From Pedobacter sp. BS3 (GTDB taxonomy: Bacteria; Bacteroidota; Bacteroidia; Sphingobacteriales; Sphingobacteriaceae), in NCBI RefSeq assembly GCF_008274585.1, contig NZ_VTRT01000001.1, positions 62,001 to 126,000 of the forward strand: DNA of 64,000 nt, given 5' to 3'. The translations under genes and the position numbers were made by a program. The notes under the pieces were generated by a model. That model searched no databases. It saw only the letters and a list, made by a program, of their open reading frames with translations, and was not told the origin of the DNA. This document shows positions 1 to 8,224 of this stretch, in pieces; position 1 is the stretch's first letter, and every line of letters starts with the position of its first letter.

Positions 1-203
1 TAAAGCACCGAATTATCTTCCGGGTCAGACATACCTTCAAAGCGGTATACATGGGTGATCTTTAGATCTTCGGGGTTGAATTGCTGTCCGAGAGCGCCGC
101 ACACCAGGCAGGTATCTTCAAAATGAAAATTGTAAGTGTAACCGCGGTTTTTTAAATCGTCTGCGGCTTCAGAAAGTGTTTCGTAAGAATGTTTTGGAGT
201 CAT
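1..203 (-). CDS. Small conserved Bacteroidota protein, 3' end cut by window edge
   Basis: An open frame runs leftwards from an ATG at 201-203 off the window edge, giving at least 67 residues. It begins MTPKHSYETLSEAADDLKNR and contains a CLVC cysteine pair and RFEGMSDPEDNSVLY near the cut end. Proteins of about 100 residues with this layout are common in Bacteroidota and are often labelled phosphoribosylpyrophosphate synthetase, although they are far too short to be that enzyme. I would treat the function as unknown. It is too short and truncated for a firmer call. Confidence 0.7.
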   Translation of the reverse strand, partial: MTPKHSYETLSEAADDLKNRGYTYNFHFEDTCLVCGALGQQFNPEDLKITHVYRFEGMSDPEDNSVL

Positions 204-258
204 CGTGTTAAGGTTTTTTAATTAAAACGGTAAAGATTAACGTTTGTTTGCCTCAACT

Positions 259-1131
259 TTATTTTACAGGAATATACATTTCAAGCACGGTGTACCATTT
301 ATAACCGGGCTGTAATTCCCAAACACGAATATAATTATACGAGGTGTTAATGCCGTTTTTAGTAGTTATGGCGTTTCCGTAGGTAAACGCCAGCTCGCCG
401 CTATACGCCCGGTCGGCTTTAACAGGCTCGGAAGTGAGCTTAACGCCTTGTTTTGCCCAGAACGCTTTGACTGCTTTTTTACCGATAATGGGTTCGTAAC
501 CCGGGAAAAGCAGGTGGACTTCGTCGGTTAAAAACTCATTGTAAGCAATGCTGTTATCAGCTTTCAGGATAGTAGCATACAGCTTATCGCTGCTGAAAAC
601 AATATCTTCACGTTGCTGCAGCCGTGCTTCGCTGCGCTGGTGCATAAATTTTTCGCCGGTCGGGTTTAAAAAAGTAAGCTGTGGGTCTTTCACCGGTTTC
701 TTATGCGATATACCGGCATCCAGCGCCAGCTTCCATACCCCTTTGTCGTTTTTTTTCCATACAGAAAGGTATTCGCCGTAGTATACGGCATCGTGTTGCG
801 TGGTATCCCGGTAGGTATATGGCCCCGAAGTAAATCCCCAGTCGTCACTTTTGGATATTTTGGCAAAGGCAGGCTCCCAGCTCAGTATTCCCTTCTCAGG
901 GTTATTTTTATAATAGGTTATTCCGTTTACAGGGTTTGGCCTGAAAACAACCGCATCCTCCAGTGCCAGCTTAAAAAAGGCTTTGTCAAATCCTTTTTCT
1001 TTGGCAAGCACCATAAAATAATTTTCTGCCGCTACCAGCTGACCCACCTTATCGGTTTTAACCTGGGCCCTGAGTGGCTGGCCGGCAATGTGTAATAACA
1101 GGAATATGGCAGCGCAGATGCTTTTCTTCAT
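259..1131 (-). CDS. Secreted NTF2-like (DUF4440/SnoaL-type) protein with two domains
   Basis: The 290-residue product begins with a signal peptide (about residues 1-22, ending GQPLRAQ), so it is probably periplasmic. Two regions, about residues 30-150 and 170-290, each look like a DUF4440/NTF2-like fold. Both have the pattern of an N-terminal helix pair, a segment about the observed activity (DAVVFRPNP in the first, EVHLLFPGYEPIIGKKAV in the second) and a closing strand with a tryptophan-rich end (VWKLALDAG, YKWYTVLEMY). Such proteins bind small ligands or are enzymes of unknown substrate. No catalytic residues can be named. The fold call is moderately sure and the function is unknown. Confidence 0.7.
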   Translation of the reverse strand: MKKSICAAIFLLLHIAGQPLRAQVKTDKVGQLVAAENYFMVLAKEKGFDKAFFKLALEDAVVFRPNPVNGITYYKNNPEKGILSWEPAFAKISKSDDWGFTSGPYTYRDTTQHDAVYYGEYLSVWKKNDKGVWKLALDAGISHKKPVKDPQLTFLNPTGEKFMHQRSEARLQQREDIVFSSDKLYATILKADNSIAYNEFLTDEVHLLFPGYEPIIGKKAVKAFWAKQGVKLTSEPVKADRAYSGELAFTYGNAITTKNGINTSYNYIRVWELQPGYKWYTVLEMYIPVK

Positions 1132-1167
1132 TTGAATATGTTAGCGATGTTTCAAAGGTGAAAATAG

Positions 1168-1200
1168 AAAATTCCGAACGGTTTCAGGATTCGGAATTTT
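1168..1200 (-). terminator. Terminator-like hairpin after cysS
   Basis: An 11-bp perfect inverted repeat (arms 1168-1178 and 1190-1200, AAAATTCCGAA type, 11-nt loop) lies between the cysS stop and the next minus-strand gene. Read leftwards it is followed by TTTTCTATTTT, as expected of an intrinsic terminator for cysS. Confidence 0.7.
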
Positions 1201-1226
1201 TAATAAACGTTATTTTATCCGATTAA

Positions 1227-2687
1227 TTATACTTTGCTCCAGGTAGTGCCTTCCTTGCTGTCTTTTAGCTGGATGCCTAATTCCTGCAGCTGAAGCCGTA
1301 TCTTATCAGATGTTGCATAATCTTTGTTGTTTTTTGCATCCAGCCGTAAACGGATAATGAAATCCATCAGTTTGCCAAAATCATCAGTTTGAGCCACTTC
1401 CTCTGTAAGGCCCAACACATCGAATACAAAATCCCGGATCAGGGTTTTCAGCATATCCAGGTTTTGCTGGTCTAATGAACCTTTACCATCGTAAACGGTG
1501 TTGATAATGCGCACAGCTTCAAACAGCTCGGCAATAAGTACCGGACTGTTAAAATCGTCGTTCATGGCCTGGTAGCAGCGTTCGCGGATATTGGTGATAT
1601 CAAAATCGGATGTTGCAGCAGGCGTTAGCTTATCAAGCAGGGCAATGGCGTTCATCAGCCGTTTGTATCCTTTATCCGAAGCATCGAGCGCCTCGTTAGA
1701 AAAATCAAGCGTACTGCGGTAATGCGCCTGAAGCATAAAAAAACGTACTGTCATGGGCGAATAGCCGCGTTCTAACAAAGGATGATTACCGGTAAACAGC
1801 TCCTGTGGCAGAAATCCGTTACCTGCCGATTTAGACATACGTGCACCGTTTACCGTAAGCATATTGGTATGTACCCAATATCTTGCCGGCTGCACATGAT
1901 GGCATGCCTGCGATTGAGCGATCTCATTGGTATGATGCGTTGCCGCCAGGTCCATACCGCCTCCGTGAATGTCGAACGTATCGCCCAGGTATTTGCTGCT
2001 CATGGCCGAACATTCAATATGCCAGCCCGGAAAGCCCCATCCCCAGGGCGACGGCCAGCGCATGATATGCTCCGGCTTGGCTTTTATCCATAAGGCAAAA
2101 TCCAACCGGCCGTGCTTTTCATCCTGTCCGCCCAGATCGCGGGTGTTGGCTAAAAGATCTTCCAACTGACGATTGGTCAATACAGTGTAGTTGTGACTTT
2201 TGCTGTACTTTTCAACATCAAAGTAAACCGTTCCGTTTACTTCGTACGCATAGCCGTTGTTCATGATGGTTTTTACCATCTCTATCTGCTCGGCAATATG
2301 CCCGGTTGCGGTAGGCTCAATGCTTGGTGGCAGCACATTGAACAGTTGCATAATGTGATGAAACCCCAGCGTATAGCGTTGCACAATTTCCATTGGCTCT
2401 ACTTGCTCCAGGCGTGCTTTTTTTGAAAATTTATCATCACCCTCGTCCTGGTCGCCTTCCAGGTGGCCGGCATCGGTAATGTTTCTTACATACCTTACTT
2501 TATATCCTAAGTGCAGTAAATAACGATAAATTAAATCGAACGAAACAAAAGTGCGGCAGTTACCCAGATGCACGTCGCTGTAAACGGTCGGGCCACAAAC
2601 GTACAATCCTACAAAAGGAGGATTAATGGGCGTAAAATTTTCTTTTGTCCTGGTTAATGTATTGTAGATAACCAATTTGCTCTTCAT
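1227..2687 (-). CDS. cysS: Cysteinyl-tRNA synthetase
   Basis: This cytoplasmic class I aminoacyl-tRNA synthetase charges tRNA-Cys with cysteine. The 486-residue protein has normal length. It shows the zinc/cysteine-binding Cys31 in YVCGPTVY, the HIGH-type signature HLGN at residues 40-43, the GWHIECSAM zinc segment and the KMSKS-type loop RMSKSAGN. The C-terminal part has the helical DALR region and an end typical of CysS. It is transcribed alone and is followed by a hairpin terminator. A short 7-nt-periodic tract (2724-2742, AAAGTTA type) lies about 40 bp before the start codon. Identification is secure. Confidence 0.97.
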   Translation of the reverse strand: MKSKLVIYNTLTRTKENFTPINPPFVGLYVCGPTVYSDVHLGNCRTFVSFDLIYRYLLHLGYKVRYVRNITDAGHLEGDQDEGDDKFSKKARLEQVEPMEIVQRYTLGFHHIMQLFNVLPPSIEPTATGHIAEQIEMVKTIMNNGYAYEVNGTVYFDVEKYSKSHNYTVLTNRQLEDLLANTRDLGGQDEKHGRLDFALWIKAKPEHIMRWPSPWGWGFPGWHIECSAMSSKYLGDTFDIHGGGMDLAATHHTNEIAQSQACHHVQPARYWVHTNMLTVNGARMSKSAGNGFLPQELFTGNHPLLERGYSPMTVRFFMLQAHYRSTLDFSNEALDASDKGYKRLMNAIALLDKLTPAATSDFDITNIRERCYQAMNDDFNSPVLIAELFEAVRIINTVYDGKGSLDQQNLDMLKTLIRDFVFDVLGLTEEVAQTDDFGKLMDFIIRLRLDAKNNKDYATSDKIRLQLQELGIQLKDSKEGTTWSKV

Positions 2688-2723
2688 GCTGCAAACTTAG
2701 CAAAAGCACTTGAGGTATAGGGA

Positions 2724-2742
2724 AAAAGTTAAAAGTTGAATC
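2724..2742. repeat. Short heptad tract upstream of cysS
   Basis: Two to three 7-nt units of the AAAGTTA type sit upstream of the minus-strand cysS start. This is the weakest member of the tract family described in the findings. Confidence 0.4.
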
Positions 2743-2824
2743 CAGGCAGTACAGGAAACTCCCGGCACTTATCCCCGGGTAATTCGGGGTTCGGGATCAA
2801 GATCAAAAGAACAGTATAAAAATC

Positions 2825-2868
2825 GAACGCCATTTCAACCGGCGGGAGCCGTATTGATAATGGCGTTC
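2825..2868. terminator. Nested inverted repeat between cysS and a small ORF
   Basis: Perfect 10-bp arms GAACGCCATT (2825-2834) and AATGGCGTTC (2859-2868) enclose a second small stem CGGC-GGGA-GCCG. It lies just downstream of the minus-strand 60-residue gene and may end that transcript. There is no clear T-run, so a plain structured repeat is also possible. Confidence 0.5.
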
Positions 2869-2890
2869 TAAAGATACAGTTTAGCGATGA

Positions 2891-3073
2891 TTATTTTTTA
2901 GCTGTTGTATCGCTTGGAGCTTTTTGTGTACTATCTGGAGCTTTGGTTGTATCTTTCTTAGTAGTGTCCTGGTACGTAGTTGTGTTTTTAATTGCTGTAT
3001 GATTTACTTTTGCACTTAATGCGCCAATTCCTAATGCAGTTACTAATGCTGCCGAAAAAAATACCTTTTTCAT
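2891..3073 (-). CDS. Tiny secreted Thr/Lys-rich protein, unknown
   Basis: This 60-residue product starts with a convincing signal peptide (MKKVFFSAALVTALGIGALS) followed by a low-complexity tail of threonine, lysine, aspartate and proline (repeated DTTK-like units). Such short exported Thr-rich tails are common in Sphingobacteriaceae and have no known role. The gene has its own upstream spacer and a hairpin after its stop, which supports a real transcription unit. I do not recognise a family. Confidence 0.6.
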   Translation of the reverse strand: MKKVFFSAALVTALGIGALSAKVNHTAIKNTTTYQDTTKKDTTKAPDSTQKAPSDTTAKK

Positions 3074-3422
3074 AATGTTTATTGTTTAAAATGTTAATAC
3101 TCAAACTTGTCCAGGTATATGAAAGGATGATGCCAAAAATTAAGGCGCATCAGGCAACATACTGATAATAAATCATTTATGGTAATTTTTCACTATATCT
3201 CCAAACTAACTTATTGTGGAAACATGCCACACTCTGTAGCAGCATGCAACAATATTTTTGCTGTCAGCTTGTTTCTCCCCGCTTCCCGACTTTCGGACTC
3301 CCCGACTTTCGGACTATAAGCTATTCTTGTTTCTCACCATAAACTTTCCGTCTTGTATCTTCTCTCAGCCTTATAAAAACTAATTCACAATTTTTTCGTA
3401 CTTTGTGCTTATCAAATAAAAT
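3074..3422. promoter_or_regulatory. 349-bp divergent spacer with heptad tract
   Basis: This spacer separates the leftward 60-residue gene from the rightward LacI-type regulator and should hold both promoters. From about 3268 to 3365 it shows a degenerate 7-nt periodic, pyrimidine-rich tract (units such as CTTTCGG, TTCCCGA and TTGTTTC), including the direct repeat CCCGACTTTCGGACT. A poor -7-like TACTTTG lies near 3400. No open frame or RNA gene was recognised. Confidence 0.5.
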
Positions 3423-4439
3423 ATGAGATTCGAGCCAATTACTATAAAAGACATCGCCAAGGCCCTGGGATTATCGACCTCCACCGTATCCAGGGCATTA
3501 CGCGGCGGGTATGAGATCAGTGAAGAAACCCGGAAAACGGTATTGGAATATGCCGAAAAGATCAATTATCAGCCTAATCCCATAGCGCTGAGCTTAAAAG
3601 AACGCCGGAGCTATTCCATTGGTGTTATTATTTGCGAGATAGCCAATAACTTTTTCTCGCAGGTAATTAACGGAATAGAGTCTATTGCGTACGATAAAGG
3701 TTACCATGTCATCATATCGCAAAGCCACGAATCATACCAGCAGGAAGTTATTAACGTACAGCATCTGGCATCGCGTTCTGTTGATGGTTTGCTGATCACC
3801 CTTTCGGCAGAAACCCACGATGTTTCATACCTGAAAGAATTGTATGAAAAAGGCCTGCCTATGGTTTTTTTCGACCGCGTACCACAGGATATACAAACAC
3901 ACAAGGTAATTGCCGATAATTTCCAGGGCGCTTTTGATGCTACCGAGCACCTGATAAAAGAAGGCAACAAAAACATTGCCCACATTACCAATGCTGAGAA
4001 ATTGTCTATCACTACAGAGCGGTTGAACGGCTATAAAGCGGCTTTGGAAAAATATCATATTCCGTACAGACCGGAGCTGGTAAAGTATTGCGACCATGGC
4101 GGTATGTTAACCGATGAAATTGAGGAAGCCATTCAGCAACTGCTGCCACTAAAGCCCGATGGAATGTTCATTGCAAGCGATAAGCTGACTACGGGCTGTC
4201 TGCTGGCGCTTAAAAAAGTCAACAGCAGGCTGGTAAAAGGTATTACCGTAGCCGGATTTACCAATTCAAACCTGGTTAACCTGTTTTCGCCTTCGCTGAC
4301 CTCGGTACGGCAACCGGCTTTTGAGATGGGACAGGTTGCTACCCAACTGCTCATTGAAATGATAGAAAGCAAGCGTCCTGTAACCGAATTTGAAACGCGG
4401 GTGCTTAAAACAGATTTGATTTTACAGCAAACGGAATAA
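3423..4439 (+). CDS. LacI/GalR-family transcriptional regulator
   Basis: The 338-residue protein has an N-terminal LacI helix-turn-helix (residues about 5-55, ITIKDIAKALGLSTSTVSRA followed by the hinge helix region NYQPNPIALSLK). A periplasmic-binding-protein-like sensor domain fills the rest (GVIICEIANNFFSQVINGIE, and a PDGMFIASD segment near residue 245). Family members bind a sugar or nucleoside effector and repress or activate nearby genes. The neighbours are a Fur repressor and a metal ATPase rather than sugar genes, so the target is not obvious. Length and domain order are normal. Confidence 0.93.
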   Translation: MRFEPITIKDIAKALGLSTSTVSRALRGGYEISEETRKTVLEYAEKINYQPNPIALSLKERRSYSIGVIICEIANNFFSQVINGIESIAYDKGYHVIISQSHESYQQEVINVQHLASRSVDGLLITLSAETHDVSYLKELYEKGLPMVFFDRVPQDIQTHKVIADNFQGAFDATEHLIKEGNKNIAHITNAEKLSITTERLNGYKAALEKYHIPYRPELVKYCDHGGMLTDEIEEAIQQLLPLKPDGMFIASDKLTTGCLLALKKVNSRLVKGITVAGFTNSNLVNLFSPSLTSVRQPAFEMGQVATQLLIEMIESKRPVTEFETRVLKTDLILQQTE

Positions 4440-4475
4440 GCGCAGAGAAAGCGGAATGATGCCTGGCTTACGCTT

Positions 4476-4513
4476 GGGCTTTTTGAATTTTAACTTTTGA
4501 ATTTTGACTTACC
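4476..4513. repeat. Heptad tract abutting the fur start codon
   Basis: From about 4480 the sequence divides into consecutive 7-nt units TTTTGAA, TTTTAAC, TTTTGAA, TTTTGAC and then TTACC, directly before the GTG start at 4514. It belongs to the family described in the findings. Confidence 0.75.
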
Positions 4514-4939
4514 GTGAGAAAGGAACTTGAAGAAACGTTAGCTGCCAAAAGCATTCATCCAACCGCTGTGCGGCTTATTGTTCTGGATTACCTCACCAAA
4601 CAGGAGGTGGCGGTTAGCCTTACCGACGCTGAAGAGAATATCGGCACGTTAGACCGTATTACCCTCTACCGTACATTAAAAACTTTCGAAGAAAAAGGTT
4701 TGGTGCACAGCATTGCCGAAGGTGTAAAGACCAAATATGCCTTATGCGGAAATTCCTGCGGCGAAAGCGGTCATCATGATACCCACATCCACTTTTATTG
4801 CAACCGGTGTAAAGAAACCATTTGCCTCCCCAAATCGCGTATAGCCGAGCCGTCCTTACCCGCCCGTTTTCAGGCACAGGAAATCAGCCTGACAGTAAAA
4901 GGCATTTGCAATAAATGCAATTCCATTGCACTCTCCTAA
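4514..4939 (+). CDS. Fur-family metal-responsive repressor
   Basis: This 141-residue DNA-binding repressor has the Fur layout. There is an N-terminal winged helix (residues 1-75, with LDRITLYRTLKTFEEKGLVH as the recognition region), a His cluster (H87, H88, H91, H93) and two CxxC pairs (C96/C99 and C132/C135) that would hold structural zinc. GTG at 4514 is the only sensible start. The metal-exporting ATPase begins 100 bp downstream in the same direction, so a zinc or peroxide/heavy-metal sensor controlling that pump is likely. The exact sub-family (Zur, PerR or Fur) cannot be settled by eye. Confidence 0.9.
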   Translation: MRKELEETLAAKSIHPTAVRLIVLDYLTKQEVAVSLTDAEENIGTLDRITLYRTLKTFEEKGLVHSIAEGVKTKYALCGNSCGESGHHDTHIHFYCNRCKETICLPKSRIAEPSLPARFQAQEISLTVKGICNKCNSIALS

Positions 4940-4987
4940 GCCCTACCTTTGTCATAAATTAAGATTTTGACTTTCAAAATGTAGACT

Positions 4988-5039
4988 GGCCTGTGTGTCT
5001 GGCCTTTTTAACTTTTGACTTTAAACTTTTAACTTTAAA
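4988..5039. repeat. GGCC hairpin plus heptad tract before the ATPase start
   Basis: A small GGCC-9-GGCC stem (4988-5004) and a T-run are followed by 7-nt units CTTTTGA, CTTTAAA, CTTTTAA and CTTTAAA that run into the ATG at 5040. The hairpin portion is nearly repeated before fabD (21760-21780). Confidence 0.65.
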
Positions 5040-6986
5040 ATGGCTTGTAATTGCGCATCGCATAACCATACAGAAGATACAGCGCAGCACCATGAACACG
5101 AACAGGATCATGCATCTGCGAGGTGGAAGACCTATCTGCCTGCCGCGTTAAGCCTCACCATGCTTGTATTGGGCCTGCTGGCTGAGCATGTTATTAAAAT
5201 CGACGGGTTTACCAGCTGGGTTCGTTTTATCTATTATGCTATTGCCTACCTGCCGGTAGGATGGCCGGTGGCTGTACATGGCATAAAGCTGGCTTTTGCA
5301 GGCGATATTTTTACCGAGTTTACGCTGATGTCGCTGGCGGGAATCGGTGCTTTTTATATCGGGGAATATCCCGAAGGAGTCGCCGTGATGGTATTCTATA
5401 CCATTGGTGAGCTTTTCCAGGATGCAGCCGTTAACCGGGCTAAAAAGAATATCAAATCACTGCTGGACATCCGTCCCGACAAAGCTACGGTCATACGGAA
5501 TAATGAGACACTTACTGTTAAACCACAGGACATACAAACCGGCGAAATTTTGCAGGTTAAACCCGGTGAGAAAGTACCTTTGGATGGCGAGCTGCTCAAT
5601 TCCTCTGCGGCATTTAATACCGCAGCGCTTACCGGCGAAAGCCTGCCCAGAACCATTGATGCCGGTCAGCCTGTGCTGGCAGGTATGATTGTGCAGGATA
5701 AGCTCATCCAGATCAGGGTAACCAGATTGTATGAAGACAGCTCATTATCACGCATACTGGATATGGTGCAGCGGGCAACATCGCGTAAAGCCAAAACAGA
5801 AAACTACATCCGCACCATTGCACGCATTTATACGCCGATTGTGGTATTTCTGGCCTTGTGTATTCTGGTATTACCTTACTTTTTCGAGGCTTCATACCAT
5901 TTTAACAACTGGTTATACCGGTCATTAGTTTTCCTGGTGGTTTCATGTCCCTGCGCCCTTGTGATATCAGTTCCGTTGGGCTATTTCGGTGGAATTGGGG
6001 CCGCATCGCAAAACGGCATCCTGTTTAAAGGCTCCAATTACATGGATATCCTCACCCGTGTTAATACCCTGATCTTTGATAAAACCGGCACACTGACCAA
6101 AGGTGTGTTCAAGGTAAATAAAACCGTAGATGTAAGCTTACCCGAACGCGAATGGCTGCCCCTGCTTTTAGCTGTTGAAGCTGGCTCAACGCATCCGGTA
6201 GCATTGGCTGTAGCCGATTATGCAGGACGAAACACACCGCATTTACAGGCCGACCACCTGGAAGAAATTGCCGGGCATGGCCTGAAAGCGCAGGTAGAGG
6301 GCAAAACCGTTCTTGCCGGCAATTTAAAGCTCATGCAGCAGTTTGATATAGCGCTTAACGCGAATATTACTGCAGAAGCCGATACCCTGATTGCGGTTGC
6401 AATTGACGGAAAATTAGCCGGGTACCTGACTTTTGCCGATGAGTTGAAAGCCGACAGCGAGGCAACCATTAAACAGCTGCATGCGCTGGGTATAAAAACC
6501 ATGATGCTGTCTGGCGATAAACAATCCGTAACGGATACCATTGCTAAAAAGCTTGGAGTTGACAAAGCGTACGGCGATCTGCTGCCACAGCACAAGCTGC
6601 AAAAGGTAGAAGAAGTAAAGCAAAACCCGACTGCTATTGTAGCCTTTGCCGGCGATGGAATTAACGATGCCCCGGTACTGGCCTTAAGCGATGTGGGTAT
6701 AGCGATGGGCGGCTTAGGCAGCGATGCCGCCATTGAAACCGCCGATATGGTCATTCAAAATGACCAGCCTTCGCGGATTATACGGGCAATTCGTATAGGA
6801 AAAGCAACACGGCGTATTGTATGGCAAAATATCACGCTGGCCTTTGGTGTAAAGGCCATTGTTATGATTTTAGGCGCCGGCGGACTGGCTAACCTGTGGG
6901 AAGCCGTTTTCGCGGATGTTGGCGTAGCGCTTTTAGCCGTACTGAATGCCATGCGCATTCAACGGATGGATTTTGACCGGTATTGA
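5040..6986 (+). CDS. Heavy-metal-translocating P1B-type ATPase (Zn/Cd/Pb/Co export type)
   Basis: This inner-membrane pump exports a soft metal cation using ATP. The 648-residue protein starts with a short Cys/His-rich segment (residues 1-25, CNC and many His) in place of a full heavy-metal-associated domain. It then has membrane helices, the actuator TGES loop (198-201), the CPC metal-site motif (C303/C305), the phosphorylated Asp347 in DKTGT, an HP motif (STHPVALAV) and the hinge GDGINDAP. This is the class IB signature, most like ZntA/CadA. It follows the Fur-family gene and is probably controlled by it. Metal specificity is inferred only from the family. Confidence 0.95.
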   Translation: MACNCASHNHTEDTAQHHEHEQDHASARWKTYLPAALSLTMLVLGLLAEHVIKIDGFTSWVRFIYYAIAYLPVGWPVAVHGIKLAFAGDIFTEFTLMSLAGIGAFYIGEYPEGVAVMVFYTIGELFQDAAVNRAKKNIKSLLDIRPDKATVIRNNETLTVKPQDIQTGEILQVKPGEKVPLDGELLNSSAAFNTAALTGESLPRTIDAGQPVLAGMIVQDKLIQIRVTRLYEDSSLSRILDMVQRATSRKAKTENYIRTIARIYTPIVVFLALCILVLPYFFEASYHFNNWLYRSLVFLVVSCPCALVISVPLGYFGGIGAASQNGILFKGSNYMDILTRVNTLIFDKTGTLTKGVFKVNKTVDVSLPEREWLPLLLAVEAGSTHPVALAVADYAGRNTPHLQADHLEEIAGHGLKAQVEGKTVLAGNLKLMQQFDIALNANITAEADTLIAVAIDGKLAGYLTFADELKADSEATIKQLHALGIKTMMLSGDKQSVTDTIAKKLGVDKAYGDLLPQHKLQKVEEVKQNPTAIVAFAGDGINDAPVLALSDVGIAMGGLGSDAAIETADMVIQNDQPSRIIRAIRIGKATRRIVWQNITLAFGVKAIVMILGAGGLANLWEAVFADVGVALLAVLNAMRIQRMDFDRY

Positions 6987-7021
6987 GGGCATATTGAGAA
7001 GGCCTCTCCCGCTGCTATTTC

Positions 7022-7054
7022 AACGCAGACAGCGTTCGGAACGCTGTCTGCGTT
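7022..7054. repeat. Perfect 16-bp palindrome with 1-nt centre
   Basis: Arms at 7022-7037 (AACGCAGACAGCGTTC) and 7039-7054 are exactly complementary. It lies about 35 bp after the ATPase stop. No T-run follows, so it may be a REP-like element rather than a normal terminator. Confidence 0.8.
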
Positions 7055-7058
7055 ATCC

Positions 7059-7101
7059 CTCGTTTGCAAAGCAGTGCATAAATATCCGGCGAAGGCAAGC
7101 G
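7059..7101. repeat. Dispersed repeat, copy 1 (partner at 51420)
   Basis: The stretch CTCGTTTGCAAAG...AGTGCATAAATATCCGGCG matches, with a few differences, the stretch at 51420-51456. In that second copy the pieces form clean short hairpins, whereas here the stems are eroded. Confidence 0.6.
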
Positions 7102-7257
7102 AAAAGCACGGGTACATCAAAGCTCTCTGTAGCTAACAGGATCCTGTCAAAGAGATTGCCAAAAAATTGCTATTTTTAGCGTATGAATAACTTGAGTTCC
7201 GGAAAAATTACCTGGAACAAGTAAAGGAAGACAAACGATATCATTAAAAAATTGCTA

Positions 7258-7937
7258 TAATTTTGCAGCAATTTTTAAAAATTTTGCTGCTTTTTTACAG
7301 CAAAACAGATACATGCACTTTTAGGTCTCCAAGCTATTATCCTTTTTTCAGGGAAAATAAAAACACGTATAGTTTACGGCTTGAAAAAGTAGTACGGCTA
7401 ATTATTGAAGATGATCTACAATTTATAGCGGGATTTAATCCGCATCACGCCCGGAAAATTTACCAGCTGCTGTACATTCTTGCCACAAATGTCCCGTTTA
7501 AGCCCAATATTACCAAACTCAGCGAAAAAACCGGCATTCACAGAAATACTATTGTGGAATATATGCACTACCTGGATAGCGCCCGGCTTATCAACTCACT
7601 TACAGCAGCAGGAAAAAGTATCAGCACGTTGCAAAAACCTGATAAAATCTTCTTAGAAAATACGAATCTCCTGTTCACCCTGGCACCCGACAGGGCCAAC
7701 AGGGGCTCTCTGCGGGAAGCGTTTTTCATGAACCAGCTTAGCAATACCAAACATCAAATCAGCTTACCGCTTAAGGGGGACTTTTTAATAGATAACACCT
7801 ATACTTTTGAAACAGGTGGAAAAAACAAAACAACTAAGCAAATCGAGCATATCGGGAATGGATTTGTTGTTTCAGACGACCTCGAAGCAGGCATAAATAA
7901 TAAAATACCATTATGGCTGTTCGGGTTGCTTTATTGA
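7258..7937 (+). pseudogene. Truncated AAA-type ATPase with DUF4143 C-terminus, internally deleted
   Basis: From about 7335 to 7937 the frame encodes a good DUF4143-type C-terminal region. It has a YYPFFRENK start, LSEKTGIHRNTIVEYMHYL as the helix-turn-helix-like segment, PDKIFLENTNLL, and an ending with SDDLEAGINNKIPLWLFGLLY, which is the normal end of this family. The N-terminal ATP-binding half, about 150-200 residues with its Walker motifs, is absent. Just before it a promoter-like TAATTTTG (7258-7265) and an inverted repeat GCAGCAA/TTGCTGC (7265-7271, 7284-7290) followed by six T survive. I infer a deletion that joined the promoter region to the 3' half. The apparent start at 7263 is not a true start. 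Confidence 0.75.
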
Positions 7938-8024
7938 TTCCTTTCTATGTTTTTCGGCGGCAAGCTGAGGAGCTACGACGTTTAAAAATCTGTGACGTTT
8001 ATATATTGTTGCATTGTCCTTGCT

Positions 8025-8130
8025 ACCTAAACCTGATTGAAGCGGACACCGGCCTTGTGCGGTTAGGCCCCACGAGGTATCGGGGCAGGCAGCAGGCGTA
8101 TGAGCGGAAAGCAGGGCCGCATTGACCAAT
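8025..8130 (+). ncRNA. Structured repeat, Flavo-1-like, copy 1
   Basis: The segment carries CCTGATTGAAGCGGACACCGG, an inner stem GGCCT/AGGCC, then AGGTATCGGGGCAGG and GAGCGGAAAGCAGGG. A second copy with the same frame of conserved words lies at 28962-29066, where GATACC and GGTATC pair exactly. From memory this resembles the Flavo-1 RNA motif of Bacteroidota, which is of unknown function. That name is tentative until a covariance search is run. Confidence 0.5.
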
Positions 8131-8224
8131 ATATTACTGCCCTTGCTTTTCTGTAAAAAATATTTGCTTATTTGAGATTTTACTGCTTATTTTACGCCGT
8201 CTTTTGAGAGACGAAAATTTAACG

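Noticed and set aside
6218-6754. 178-residue minus-strand frame over the metal ATPase
   Set aside because: It is the Ser/Ala-rich shadow of the ATPase nucleotide-binding domain.
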